A stretch of 64,000 nucleotides of DNA, taken from GCA-2708415 sp964353185. GTDB lineage: Bacteria; Pseudomonadota; Alphaproteobacteria; Micavibrionales; Micavibrionaceae. Position numbers and translations under genes: made by a program. The stretch spans positions 1 to 64,000 of the forward strand of contig CAYGUV010000001.1 in the NCBI GenBank assembly GCA_964353185.1, in the 5' to 3' direction. Of the stretch, positions 1 to 8,253 are shown piece after piece. Position 1 is the stretch's first letter, and each line of letters opens with the position of its first letter. Under the pieces are notes generated by a model. That model saw only the letters and a program-made list of their open reading frames with translations. It searched no databases and was not told the DNA's origin.

Positions 1-57
1 CCCTATATTGCGGCGAAATTTAAGGAATCGGATGGGTTGGCTGTAGCCGACGTTTGA
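1..57 (+). CDS. 3' end of an upstream gene (partial, unidentified)
   Basis: Frame 1 is open from the first base to a TGA ending at 57 and would encode the last 18 residues of a protein, ending in LAVADV. The fragment is too short to identify. In many proteobacteria rpoC lies immediately upstream of rpsL, so an rpoC C-terminus is the natural guess, but nothing in these residues proves it. The open frame could also be chance. Confidence 0.3.
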   Translation, partial: PYIAAKFKESDGLAVADV

Positions 58-287
58 TTGAAAACAAAGGCTAGACGCAGCTCAATTTCTTAAAATTTGT
101 AGAAAAAACAGTCACCTAAAATGACACGCAAAATTGAAAGACTTAAAGCGAAAGTCTGGCTAATTTTCTTTTCTGCTTTTTAACCATCCGAAACATATTA
201 AAGGCATTGGGCGCGTAAGCGCGAAGATGCATGAATATAAAAAGGAAACTCCCCGTAGGGGACAACCAAATAGAAGGAGAAGGCTTT
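58..287 (+). promoter_or_regulatory. leader and probable promoter region of the ribosomal operon
   Basis: These 230 bases before rpsL hold no convincing gene. A TTGAAA at 134-139 is a possible -35 element without a good -10. Two short inverted repeats are visible: AGACTT/AAGTCT at 139-157 and TCCCC/GGGGA around GTA at 250-262. A strong Shine-Dalgarno sequence (AAGGAGAAGG) precedes the rpsL ATG at 288. The hairpins may act in the long leader of this operon, but this is inference. Confidence 0.35.
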
Positions 288-671
288 ATGCCAACGATAC
301 AACAACTCATCCGTAAGCCTCGCGCCATTGGCGGGAAAAAGGCGATGAAATCAAATCTAAACCGTGCGTTAAAACGCAACCCACAGGTGCGTGGTGTTTG
401 TACACGTGTTTACACAACAACGCCTAAGAAACCGAACTCTGCGCTTCGTAAAGTTGCGAAGGTTCGTCTTACAACAGGTTTTGAAGTTATTTGTTATATC
501 CCAGGTGAGGGTCACAACTTACAAGAGCACAGTGTTGTTTTGGTTCGTGGTGGTCGAGTAAAAGACTTACCAGGTGTGCGTTATACAATCGTCCGTGGAT
601 CATTGGATACGCAAGGTGTTAAAGATCGTAAACAATCACGTTCACGTTACGGCGTGAAGCGTCCTAAATAA
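288..671 (+). CDS. rpsL: 30S ribosomal protein S12
   Basis: S12 lies at the decoding centre of the small subunit and helps control translational accuracy. The protein has 127 residues, close to the usual 123-125. It carries the hallmark segments TPKKPNSALRK and GGRVKDLPGVRY, with lysine at both positions where streptomycin-resistance mutations are known, so the gene looks wild type. The open frame extends upstream to 231, but the ATG at 288 is chosen because MPTIQQLIRKPR matches the family N-terminus and AAGGAG sits 7-12 bases ahead. It is the first gene of the str part of the operon. Confidence 0.98.
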   Translation: MPTIQQLIRKPRAIGGKKAMKSNLNRALKRNPQVRGVCTRVYTTTPKKPNSALRKVAKVRLTTGFEVICYIPGEGHNLQEHSVVLVRGGRVKDLPGVRYTIVRGSLDTQGVKDRKQSRSRYGVKRPK

Positions 672-694
672 TTTATTGATGAAGGTTTAAAAAT

Positions 695-1228
695 ATGTCA
701 CGTCGTCATAGAGCAGAAAAAAGAGAAATTTTACCAGATCCAAAATTTGGAGATGTTATCCTTTCTAAATTCATGAATAACATCATGTTGGATGGTAAAA
801 AATCAATCGCCGAAAGCATTGTTTATGGTGCTTTGGAGATTATGGAAGAAAAAGGCAAGGGTATCTCAACTGATGATACTGAAGAAGATGGTGGCTCTGC
901 CGCTGGTTCCGCTCAAGGTGGATCACAAGGCCTTCGTGTCTTCCACAAGGCGCTTCGTAAGGTGCGTCCACAGGTTGAGGTTCGTTCACGCCGCGTTGGT
1001 GGTGCAACATACCAAGTTCCTGTTGAGGTTCGTTCAGAGCGTGCGCAAGCATTGGCCATTCGTTGGTTGATTGGCGCGGCACGTAAGCGTTCAGAAAATA
1101 CAATGATTGAGCGTTTAGCAGGTGAATTATTAGACGCAGCAAATGACCGCGGGTCAGCCGTTAAAAAACGTGACGACACGCACAAGATGGCAGATGCCAA
1201 CAAAGCATTTGCCCACTATAGATGGTAA
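695..1228 (+). CDS. rpsG: 30S ribosomal protein S7 with an internal insertion
   Basis: S7 nucleates assembly of the 30S head and contacts tRNA in the E site. The N-terminus (MSRRHRAEKR), the core VEVRSRRVGGATYQVPVEVR and the C-terminal AHYRW are typical. The protein has 177 residues where bacterial S7 usually has about 156. The extra length is one block at about residues 55-79, between the helix ending MEEKGKG and LRVFHKAL, rich in Asp, Glu, Gly and Ser. The insertion is in frame and the gene is otherwise normal, so it is probably an exposed loop extension and not an error. Confidence 0.97.
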   Translation: MSRRHRAEKREILPDPKFGDVILSKFMNNIMLDGKKSIAESIVYGALEIMEEKGKGISTDDTEEDGGSAAGSAQGGSQGLRVFHKALRKVRPQVEVRSRRVGGATYQVPVEVRSERAQALAIRWLIGAARKRSENTMIERLAGELLDAANDRGSAVKKRDDTHKMADANKAFAHYRW

Positions 1229-1261
1229 TTTAAGAATTTAAAGAAATAGAGATATATAAAA

Positions 1262-3388
1262 ATGGCACGCGAACACGCAATTGAGAATTACAGAAACTTT
1301 GGTATTATGGCGCATATTGATGCGGGTAAAACCACGGCGACTGAACGTATTTTGTTCTACTCAGGTAAGTCACATAAAATTGGTGAGGTGCATGATGGTG
1401 CCGCGACTATGGATTGGATGGAGCAAGAGCAAGAGCGTGGTATTACAATTACGTCTGCGGCGACGACAACTTTTTGGGATGCTCCTAAAACTGGTCAGTA
1501 TGAAGGTCAGCGTTTCCGTTTAAATATCATTGATACACCAGGGCACGTTGACTTCACAATTGAAGTTGAGCGTTCTCTTCGTGTATTAGATGGTGCGATT
1601 GCGGTTTTTGATGCAAACGCCGGCGTTGAGCCACAAACAGAAACAGTTTGGCGCCAAGGTGATAAGTATCGCGTTCCGCGTATGTGTTTCGTGAACAAGA
1701 TGGATAAAATTGGTGCGGACTTCTATAACACTATTGATATGATTATTGGTCGTTTGGGTGCGACACCATGTGTTATTCAATTACCAATTGGCGCGGAAAA
1801 TGATTTTGCAGGTGTTGTTGATCTTGTGAAAATGAAAGCTATCGTTTGGGATGGTGAGCAGTTAGGCGCGACCTATAACGAAGAAGAAATTCCTGCTGAT
1901 TTAGCAGATAAAGCGGCCGAGTACCGTGAGAAGTTGGTTGACCTAGTTGTTGAGTATGACGATGCAGCAATGGAAGCGTATTTAGAAGGCACTGAGCCAG
2001 ATGAGCAAACATTAAAGGCCTGTATCCGTAAGGGTACAATTGCGAACAAATTCGTTCCTATTCTTTGTGGATCAGCGTTTAAAAACAAAGGTGTTCAGCC
2101 ATTATTGGACGCAGTTGTTGAATATTTACCATCACCTACAGATATTGGCACAACCAAAGGTGTTAAAGTTGACTCAGATGAGCCTGAAAATCGTGAGCCT
2201 AAAGATGAGGCTCCTTTCTCAGCGCTTGCATTCAAGATTATGAATGACCCATTTGTTGGTTCATTGACATTCTCACGTATTTACTCAGGTAAAATTGAAT
2301 CTGGATCGTACGTTCAAAACTCAGTTAAAGGTAAGCGTGAGCGTGTTGGTCGTATGTTGCTTATGCACTCAAACAACCGTGAAGAGATATCTGAAGCATT
2401 TGCGGGTGATATTGTCGCGTTTGTTGGTATGAAAGATACAACAACGGGTGACACATTGTGCGATGCAAGCAAGCAAGTTGTGCTTGAGCGTATGGAATTC
2501 CCAGAGCCGGTGATTGAAATTGCGGTTGAGCCAAAAACAAAAGCTGACCAAGAAAAAATGTCTACTGCCCTACAACGTTTAGCAGCAGAAGATCCATCAT
2601 TCCGCGTGAAAGTTGACCATGAATCAGGTCAGACAATTATTGCTGGTATGGGTGAGCTTCATTTGGACATCTTGGTTGACCGCATGAAACGTGAATTTAA
2701 AGTTGAAGCGAATATTGGTGCGCCACAAGTTGCCTATCGTGAAACAATCACACGTGAAGCCGAAGTTGACTACACACATAAGAAACAATCTGGTGGTTCT
2801 GGTCAGTTTGCGCGCGCGCAGTTCAAAATGCGTCCTGCGGTTGCTGATCCTGAAACAGGTGAAATTGCAGATTATAACTTCATCAACAAAATTGTTGGTG
2901 GATCTATTCCAAAAGAATATATCCCTGGTTTTGAAAAAGGGATGGTCATGGCAAAAGACACAGGTATTATTGCTGGTTTCCCCGTGATTAATATCGAAGT
3001 TGAATTGTTTGATGGTGCGTATCACGATGTTGACTCGAGCGCGCTTGCCTTTGAAATTGCGGGTCGTGCCGGTTTTAAAGAAGCGATGCAAAAAGCGGGT
3101 CCACAATTGCTTGAGCCGATGATGAAAGTTGAAGTGATTACCCCTGAAGAATATATGGGTGACATCATTGGTGACTTGAACTCACGTCGTGGTCAGGTTA
3201 ATGAAATGAAAGATCGTGGTAATGCGAAAGTGATTACAGCGTCTGTTCCATTGTCAAACATGTTTGGATATATTAACCCACTTCGTTCTATGTCTTCTGG
3301 GCGTGCGCAGTTCTCAATGGTTTTTGACCGTTACGAGCCTGTTCCACAACAAATTGCAGATGAAGTTAAAGAAAAGCTTGCTGGTTAA
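1262..3388 (+). CDS. fusA: translation elongation factor G
   Basis: EF-G is the GTPase that drives translocation and, with RRF, ribosome recycling. At 708 residues it has family length. The G-domain motifs are all present: AHIDAGKTT (G1), DTPGHVDF (G3), NKMD (G4) and GSAFKNKG (G5), followed by the usual domains II-V; YINPLRSMSSGRAQFSM near the end is typical of domain V. It lies 33 bases after rpsG. In many alphaproteobacteria tuf follows; here only 27 bases separate fusA from rpsJ. Confidence 0.98.
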   Translation: MAREHAIENYRNFGIMAHIDAGKTTATERILFYSGKSHKIGEVHDGAATMDWMEQEQERGITITSAATTTFWDAPKTGQYEGQRFRLNIIDTPGHVDFTIEVERSLRVLDGAIAVFDANAGVEPQTETVWRQGDKYRVPRMCFVNKMDKIGADFYNTIDMIIGRLGATPCVIQLPIGAENDFAGVVDLVKMKAIVWDGEQLGATYNEEEIPADLADKAAEYREKLVDLVVEYDDAAMEAYLEGTEPDEQTLKACIRKGTIANKFVPILCGSAFKNKGVQPLLDAVVEYLPSPTDIGTTKGVKVDSDEPENREPKDEAPFSALAFKIMNDPFVGSLTFSRIYSGKIESGSYVQNSVKGKRERVGRMLLMHSNNREEISEAFAGDIVAFVGMKDTTTGDTLCDASKQVVLERMEFPEPVIEIAVEPKTKADQEKMSTALQRLAAEDPSFRVKVDHESGQTIIAGMGELHLDILVDRMKREFKVEANIGAPQVAYRETITREAEVDYTHKKQSGGSGQFARAQFKMRPAVADPETGEIADYNFINKIVGGSIPKEYIPGFEKGMVMAKDTGIIAGFPVINIEVELFDGAYHDVDSSALAFEIAGRAGFKEAMQKAGPQLLEPMMKVEVITPEEYMGDIIGDLNSRRGQVNEMKDRGNAKVITASVPLSNMFGYINPLRSMSSGRAQFSMVFDRYEPVPQQIADEVKEKLAG

Positions 3389-3415
3389 GTTTTAATATAA
3401 AGAGAGAATAAAATT

Positions 3416-3736
3416 ATGGATGCACAAACAATTAGAATTCGCCTAAAGGCATTTGATCACCGTATCTTAGATACGTCGACAGATGAGATTGTAAATACGG
3501 CAAAACGTACTGGCGCAGCGGTTCGCGGCCCAATTCCTTTACCAACACGTAAAGAGCGTTTTACGGTTCTTCAATCACCTCACGTGAATAAGAACTCTAT
3601 GGAGCATTTTGAAATGCGTACCCATAAACGCGTTTTGGATATTGTTGACCCAACACCACAAACTGTGGATGCGCTTATGAAGTTAGATTTGGCAGCGGGT
3701 GTTGATATTGAAATTAAAGTTGGCCAAGCGGCTTAG
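3416..3736 (+). CDS. rpsJ: 30S ribosomal protein S10
   Basis: S10 is a 30S head protein and, as NusE, part of transcription antitermination complexes with NusB. The 106-residue protein has IRIRLKAFDHRILD, GPIPLPT and EHFEMRTHKR, all hallmarks of the family. It marks the start of the S10 part of the operon, joined directly to fusA with no promoter-sized gap, so str and S10 genes are probably cotranscribed. Confidence 0.98.
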   Translation: MDAQTIRIRLKAFDHRILDTSTDEIVNTAKRTGAAVRGPIPLPTRKERFTVLQSPHVNKNSMEHFEMRTHKRVLDIVDPTPQTVDALMKLDLAAGVDIEIKVGQAA

Positions 3737-3754
3737 TAAAAATTTAAGAGCTAT

Positions 3755-3772
3755 GAGAACAATGGTGTTCTC
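3755..3772 (+). promoter_or_regulatory. perfect inverted repeat between rpsJ and rplC
   Basis: GAGAACA and TGTTCTC form a perfect 7-bp stem around a 4-base loop (ATGG), in the 57-base gap before rplC. In the transcript it would be a stable small hairpin just upstream of the rplC ribosome binding site (AAGGAAAAGA). It lacks a U-run, so it is not a standard terminator. A role in translational control or processing of the operon mRNA is inference. Confidence 0.5.
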
Positions 3773-3793
3773 CTCTAGACAAGGAAAAGAAAA

Positions 3794-4543
3794 ATGAGAA
3801 CTGGATTATTAGCAAGAAAAGAAGGAATGACGCGTATCTTTACCGAAGATGGGCAGCAGGTTCCTGTGACAGTATTGCGTCTTGAAGACACTCAAGTTGT
3901 TGGTGTTCGTACGGAAGAAAAAAATGGCTATACAGCTGTTCAGATCGGTGCGGGTAAAGCGAAAATCAATCGTACTTCTAAAGCTATGCGCGCCGTTTAT
4001 GCGAATGCCAAAGTTGAGCCAAAGAAAAAAGTTGTTGAGTTCCGCGTGAGTGAAGATAATCTTCCAGAAATTGGTGCCGTTGCAAGCGCTGAGCATTTTG
4101 TAACAGGCCAAAAAGTTGATGTTTGTGCAACATCAAAAGGTAAAGGCTTTCAAGGTGGTATCAAGCGTCACAATTTTGGCGGGATGCGTGCATCACACGG
4201 TGTATCTGTTTCTCACCGTGCGTTGGGATCAACTGGTCAATGTCAAGACCCAGGTAAAGTTTTCAAAGGTAAGAAAATGGCTGGTCAAATGGGTAATAAA
4301 CGTGTAACAACACAAAACCTTGAGATTGCGGGTGTTGATTTAGAAGACAACCTAATCTTAGTAAAAGGGTCAGTTCCAGGACCACGTTCTGGCTGGGTAA
4401 TGATTACAGATGCTGTTAAGCGTAAGGCGCCTGCTGATGCACCAAAGCCTTTGGCTGTATTAGAAGCTGCGAATGCAAAACAAGAAGCTCCTAAAGAAGA
4501 AGCACCTGCTGAAGCTGCAGAAACTTCTAAAGAAGAAGCATAA
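3794..4543 (+). CDS. rplC: 50S ribosomal protein L3 with acidic C-terminal tail
   Basis: L3 is an early-assembly protein whose long loop reaches toward the peptidyl-transferase centre. Family segments include LLARKEGMTRIF, GKGFQGGIKRH and QMGNKRVTTQNL. The protein has 249 residues against about 210 in many bacteria. The excess is a C-terminal extension from about residue 212, rich in Ala, Glu, Pro and Lys and ending in TSKEEA. The tail resembles in composition, but not in charge, the basic tails on L22, S17 and L30 of the same operon. Confidence 0.97.
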   Translation: MRTGLLARKEGMTRIFTEDGQQVPVTVLRLEDTQVVGVRTEEKNGYTAVQIGAGKAKINRTSKAMRAVYANAKVEPKKKVVEFRVSEDNLPEIGAVASAEHFVTGQKVDVCATSKGKGFQGGIKRHNFGGMRASHGVSVSHRALGSTGQCQDPGKVFKGKKMAGQMGNKRVTTQNLEIAGVDLEDNLILVKGSVPGPRSGWVMITDAVKRKAPADAPKPLAVLEAANAKQEAPKEEAPAEAAETSKEEA

Positions 4544-4555
4544 GGAATTAAGACA

Positions 4556-5179
4556 ATGAAAATGCAAGTTGTAAATATTGAAAACAAAGCGGCTGGTGAT
4601 ATCACTTTAGATAAATCAGTATTCGGTATCGAAGTACGCCCAGATGTTATTCACCAAATGGTTGTTTATCAGCAAGATAAACGCCGTGGCGGAAATGCAA
4701 AGACAAAAGAACGTCATGAAGTTTCTGGTACAGGTAAAAAACCTCACGCGCAAAAAGGTACTGGTCGTGCCCGTGCGGGTGACTTGAAACGTAACATTGA
4801 CCGTGGTGGTGGTGTTGTTCACGGGCCACGCGTTCGTTCACACGCAACGGCGTTACCAAAGCGTATTCGTCAAATGGCGATGAAGTCTATTCTTTCTGCG
4901 AAAGCGAAAGAGGGTAAGTTGATCATTCTTGATGAAGCAAAATCAAAAGATCATAAGACAAAAAACATGGCTGCTGCGATGACAAAAATGGGTATCAGCT
5001 CTGCTGTTATTGTTGGCGGTAAAGAAATTGACAATAATTTTGCCCGCGGTTGTGCAAACATCCCATTAATTGATGTGTTGCCAGTGCAAGGTGCAAATGT
5101 TTATGACATCGTGCGTCGCGATACTTTGGTTTTAACCAAAGAAGCGGTTGCTGATTTGACTGAAAGATTGAAGGATTAA
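4556..5179 (+). CDS. rplD: 50S ribosomal protein L4
   Basis: L4 binds 23S rRNA, lines the peptide exit tunnel and in enterobacteria represses its own operon. The 207-residue sequence contains the tunnel-loop signature TGKKPHAQKGTGRARAGD. The ATG at 4556 follows AAGGAATTAAGACA and lies 12 bases after rplC. No E. coli-type S10 leader can be recognised upstream, so L4 autoregulation cannot be inferred here. Confidence 0.97.
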   Translation: MKMQVVNIENKAAGDITLDKSVFGIEVRPDVIHQMVVYQQDKRRGGNAKTKERHEVSGTGKKPHAQKGTGRARAGDLKRNIDRGGGVVHGPRVRSHATALPKRIRQMAMKSILSAKAKEGKLIILDEAKSKDHKTKNMAAAMTKMGISSAVIVGGKEIDNNFARGCANIPLIDVLPVQGANVYDIVRRDTLVLTKEAVADLTERLKD

Positions 5180-5184
5180 GAACA

Positions 5185-5517
5185 ATGGCTGCCCAGAAAA
5201 AAATAGCGAAAAAAGAAAAAGTCGAAATCGCAGAATGGATGTATGAAATTATCCGTACGCCAGTTGTGACAGAGAAATCAACAAACGGCTCTGCCTTTGG
5301 TCAAGTTACATTTAAAGTTCCTTTAGATGCAACCAAGCCACGCATTAAAGCGGCAGTTGAGACGTTGTTTAAAGTTGAAGTAACTGGTGTGAATACATTG
5401 GTTCAAAAAGGTAAAACGAAGCGTTTTAAAGGTATTAAAGCGTTCCGTGGAGATGAGAAAAAAGCGATGGTGTCTTTGAAAGAAGGTCAGACAATCGATT
5501 TTGGAACAGCTTTGTAA
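5185..5517 (+). CDS. rplW: 50S ribosomal protein L23
   Basis: L23 sits at the tunnel exit and is a docking site for SRP and trigger factor. The 110-residue protein has a lysine-rich N-terminal extension of about 18 residues before the family start (YEIIRTPVVTEKST). The C-terminal half has KRFKGIKAFRGDEKKAMVSL, the rRNA-binding loop. It starts 5 bases after the rplD stop, suggesting translational coupling. Confidence 0.96.
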   Translation: MAAQKKIAKKEKVEIAEWMYEIIRTPVVTEKSTNGSAFGQVTFKVPLDATKPRIKAAVETLFKVEVTGVNTLVQKGKTKRFKGIKAFRGDEKKAMVSLKEGQTIDFGTAL

Positions 5518-5578
5518 GAATATAAGAATAATTAACTATGGCGGCATCGCCGATAATGAGCAAAAAAGGTAAAGAAAA

Positions 5579-6403
5579 ATGGCATTAAAAAAATATAAAC
5601 CACGTTCCGCAGGCTTAAGAGCTTTGGTAACAGTTGATCGTTCTGATCTTCATAAAGGTGCGCCTGAAAAGACGCTTCTTGAAGGGAAGAAAAAGAACGG
5701 TGGCCGTAACAATACAGGCCGTATTACGTGTCGTCACAAAGGTGGCGGTCATAAGCAAAAATACCGTGTTATTGACTGGAAACGAAGCAAATTTGATATG
5801 GAAGCGACTGTTCTTCGTTTAGAATATGATCCAAACCGTACAGCGTTTATCGCATTGGTTGAATATACTGATGGCGAAAAAGCATACATCATTGCACCAC
5901 AGCGTTTAGCGCCAGGTGATAAAGTGATCGCTGGTGAAAAAGTTGATATTAAGCCAGGAAATGCGATGCCTTTAAAAGGTATGCCAGTGGGTACAATCAT
6001 CCACAATATTGAGCTTAAGCCTGGTAAAGGCGGCCAAATGTGTCGCTCTGCCGGAACTTATGGTCAATTGGTTGCCCGTGATCAAGGATATGCGCAAGTG
6101 AAATTAGCCTCTGGTGAATTACGCCGTGTGCGTCAGGAATGTATCGCCTCAATTGGCGCGGTTTCAAACCCAGACCACATGAACACAAATTTGGGTAAAG
6201 CAGGACGTAAGCGTTGGATGGGTGTTCGCCCAACCGTTCGTGGTGTTGTGATGAACCCAGTTGATCACCCACATGGTGGTGGTGAAGGCCGTACATCTGG
6301 TGGTCGTCATCCAGTATCATATTCTGGTGTTCCGACTAAAGGATATAAAACACGTAGTAATAAGGCGACAGATAAATTTATCATCCGTCGTAAGAAGAAA
6401 TAA
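5579..6403 (+). CDS. rplB: 50S ribosomal protein L2
   Basis: L2 is needed for subunit association and peptidyl-transferase activity. At 274 residues it has family length, with the C-terminal signature VMNPVDHPHGGGEG that holds the conserved histidine near the catalytic centre. The 61-base gap before it contains a short GGCG/CGCC hairpin (5540-5551) and a good AAAGGTAAAG ribosome binding site. It is followed 11 bases later by an unrecognised small ORF where rpsS would normally start. Confidence 0.98.
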   Translation: MALKKYKPRSAGLRALVTVDRSDLHKGAPEKTLLEGKKKNGGRNNTGRITCRHKGGGHKQKYRVIDWKRSKFDMEATVLRLEYDPNRTAFIALVEYTDGEKAYIIAPQRLAPGDKVIAGEKVDIKPGNAMPLKGMPVGTIIHNIELKPGKGGQMCRSAGTYGQLVARDQGYAQVKLASGELRRVRQECIASIGAVSNPDHMNTNLGKAGRKRWMGVRPTVRGVVMNPVDHPHGGGEGRTSGGRHPVSYSGVPTKGYKTRSNKATDKFIIRRKKK

Positions 6404-6414
6404 TAGGATTTATT

Positions 6415-6597
6415 ATGAGTAAAGATTTTGATTTTAGCGCAGAAGTGGGTGTTGGTGGAAAGCCAGAGAATACCCAAGGTATTTCATTAGCAGATGCAGC
6501 GCGAGCATTAGTAAGATACGAGCAAGACTCTTTGGGTGGGAACACAGAAAATAAACCAGTAGAACCAATCGGTCCGAATACCGGTTATAATTTTTAA
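6415..6597 (+). CDS. small uncharacterised protein between rplB and rpsS
   Basis: A 60-residue ORF starts with ATG at 6415, 11 bases after the rplB stop, preceded by ATAGGATTTATT as a plausible ribosome binding site, and ends 25 bases before rpsS. The protein is acidic to neutral, with no membrane segment and no cysteine, unlike the basic ribosomal proteins around it. It has a helical middle (LADAARALVRYEQDS) and a Pro/Gly/Asn-rich end (GPNTGYNF). I do not recognise the family. Its position and spacing argue that it is translated with the operon. Alternatives are a lineage-specific ribosome-associated peptide or a degenerate remnant. Confidence 0.65.
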   Translation: MSKDFDFSAEVGVGGKPENTQGISLADAARALVRYEQDSLGGNTENKPVEPIGPNTGYNF

Positions 6598-6622
6598 AGT
6601 AGAAGAAATAAGGATTTAAAAC

Positions 6623-6892
6623 ATGTCACGTAGTATTTGGAAAGGCCCATTTGTTGATCGTCACCTTTTAAAAAAGGTTGAGCAACATCGTGAAGGCACA
6701 ATCAAAGGTGTAGTAAAAACTTGGTCACGTCGTTCGACAATTTTGCCACAAATGGTTGGTATTACATTCGGCGTGCATAATGGAAACAAATTTATACCTG
6801 TATTGGTTACAGATAATATGATTGGTCACAAAATGGGTGAATTTGCCCCGACCCGTACATATAACGGTCACCAAGCAGATAAAAAGAAATAA
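6623..6892 (+). CDS. rpsS: 30S ribosomal protein S19
   Basis: S19 is a 30S head protein that contacts the 50S subunit through intersubunit bridges. The 89-residue sequence begins MSRSIWKGPFVD and includes GHKMGEFAPTRTY, both diagnostic. It restores the canonical S10 order after the small ORF at 6415. Confidence 0.98.
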   Translation: MSRSIWKGPFVDRHLLKKVEQHREGTIKGVVKTWSRRSTILPQMVGITFGVHNGNKFIPVLVTDNMIGHKMGEFAPTRTYNGHQADKKK

Positions 6893-6918
6893 GAATTTAA
6901 ATAAGTAGGGATCTCATC

Positions 6919-7491
6919 ATGGGACAAAGTGCAAATAAAAGTAGAACGGCCGCTAATGAAGCGATGGCAATGGCGAAGTACATTAAAACTTCACCACAAA
7001 AGCTTGACCTTGTTGCTGCAACTATTCGTGGTAAAGATGCAGGCCGTGCGCTTGTCGATTTAGAATTTTCATCACGTCGTGTTGCGCAAGATGTGCGTAA
7101 AGTATTACAAAGTGCGATTGCAAACGCAGAAAACAATCACGGTTTAGATGTTGATCGTTTGTATGTTGCCGAAGCTTACACAGGTAAGTCGATCACGATG
7201 AAACGTTTTCGTGCCCGTGCCCGTGGCCGCGCCGCAAGAATTTTGAAGCCTTTCGCCCGTATGACAATTGTCGTGCGTGAGCGCGAAGACGCAGCAGCAA
7301 CAAAAGCGAAAAAAGCACCTGCGAAAAAAGCAGAAGCAAAAAAAGTTGATGTAACAAAATCAGCCCCAAAGAAAGCTGAAGCAAAAACAGAAGATAAGAA
7401 GCCAGCAGCAGCGAAGAAAACTGCCGCTAAAAAGACAACGACTAAAAAGACTGCCGCGAAAAAAGCGCCAGCCAAAAAAGACGATAAATAG
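6919..7491 (+). CDS. rplV: 50S ribosomal protein L22 with KAPAKKA-type C-terminal tail
   Basis: L22 spans the large subunit, and its beta-hairpin lines the exit tunnel. The core (about residues 15-121) is normal, with KYIKTSPQKLDLVA and the hairpin KRFRARARGRAARI. The usual length is about 110-130 residues; here it is 190. The excess is a tail from about residue 124 made of Lys, Ala, Pro and Thr, with repeated AKKAPAKK- and AAKKT-type units, like histone H1 tails. Similar tails occur on S17 and L30 of this operon. The tail is probably surface-exposed and may bind RNA; this is inference. Confidence 0.96.
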   Translation: MGQSANKSRTAANEAMAMAKYIKTSPQKLDLVAATIRGKDAGRALVDLEFSSRRVAQDVRKVLQSAIANAENNHGLDVDRLYVAEAYTGKSITMKRFRARARGRAARILKPFARMTIVVREREDAAATKAKKAPAKKAEAKKVDVTKSAPKKAEAKTEDKKPAAAKKTAAKKTTTKKTAAKKAPAKKDDK

Positions 7492-7504
7492 GAGCATTTG
7501 AAAA

Positions 7505-8194
7505 ATGGGTCAAAAAGTTAATCCAATTGGTATACGCGTCGGTATAAACCGTACATGGGACTCTCGTTGGTTCGATGATCGTAATTATGCAGACAAGCTG
7601 ATTCAAGATCTTGAGCTTCGTAAATATGTTCAAGAAAAATTAAAAGCAGCTGGTATTTCAAAGGTTGTTATTGAACGTGCCGCGAAAAACACACGTGTGA
7701 CAGTATATACTGCGCGTCCCGGTGTTATCATTGGTAAAAAAGGAGCGGATATTGAGACGCTTCGTAAAGAATTATCACGCATTGCGGGTAATGATGTTGC
7801 GTTAAACATTGTTGAAATTCGTAAGCCTGAGTTAGACGCACAATTGGTTGCAGAAGGTGTTTGTCAACAGCTTGAGCGTCGTGTTTCTTTCCGTCGTGCG
7901 ATGAAACGTGCAGTACAAAGTGCGCTTCGTATGGGTGCCTTGGGTATTCGTTTGAATGTTGCGGGTCGTTTGGGTGGTGCAGATATTGCGCGTACTGAAT
8001 GGTATCGTGAAGGTCGTGTTCCATTACACACATTGCGTGCGGATATGGACTATGGTTTTGCCGAAGCATTAACAACATACGGTATTATCGGTGTTAAAGT
8101 TTGGCTTTATAAAGGTGACGTTATGACCCATGATCCGGGCGCCCGTGATAAAAAGATGCAAGAAGAACAAGGTGGAGCGCCGAAACGCGGTTAA
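7505..8194 (+). CDS. rpsC: 30S ribosomal protein S3
   Basis: S3 helps form the mRNA entry channel and has helicase-assisting function. The 229-residue protein starts MGQKVNPIGIRVGINR, contains the KH-domain GXXG-type segment (RPGVIIGKKGADIE) and the C-terminal domain AGRLGGADIARTEWYREG. It lies 13 bases after rplV with an AGGAG ribosome binding site. Confidence 0.98.
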   Translation: MGQKVNPIGIRVGINRTWDSRWFDDRNYADKLIQDLELRKYVQEKLKAAGISKVVIERAAKNTRVTVYTARPGVIIGKKGADIETLRKELSRIAGNDVALNIVEIRKPELDAQLVAEGVCQQLERRVSFRRAMKRAVQSALRMGALGIRLNVAGRLGGADIARTEWYREGRVPLHTLRADMDYGFAEALTTYGIIGVKVWLYKGDVMTHDPGARDKKMQEEQGGAPKRG

Positions 8195-8253
8195 GCCTTA
8201 AGGTAAAATAATTAACATAATAATTGATTTAAAACAGAAAATGGTATAAGAAG

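Noticed and set aside
2624..3106. 160-codon open frame on the minus strand inside fusA
   Set aside because: It is a shadow of the strongly conserved fusA frame, with no ribosome binding site and a cysteine/phenylalanine-rich composition typical of antisense frames.
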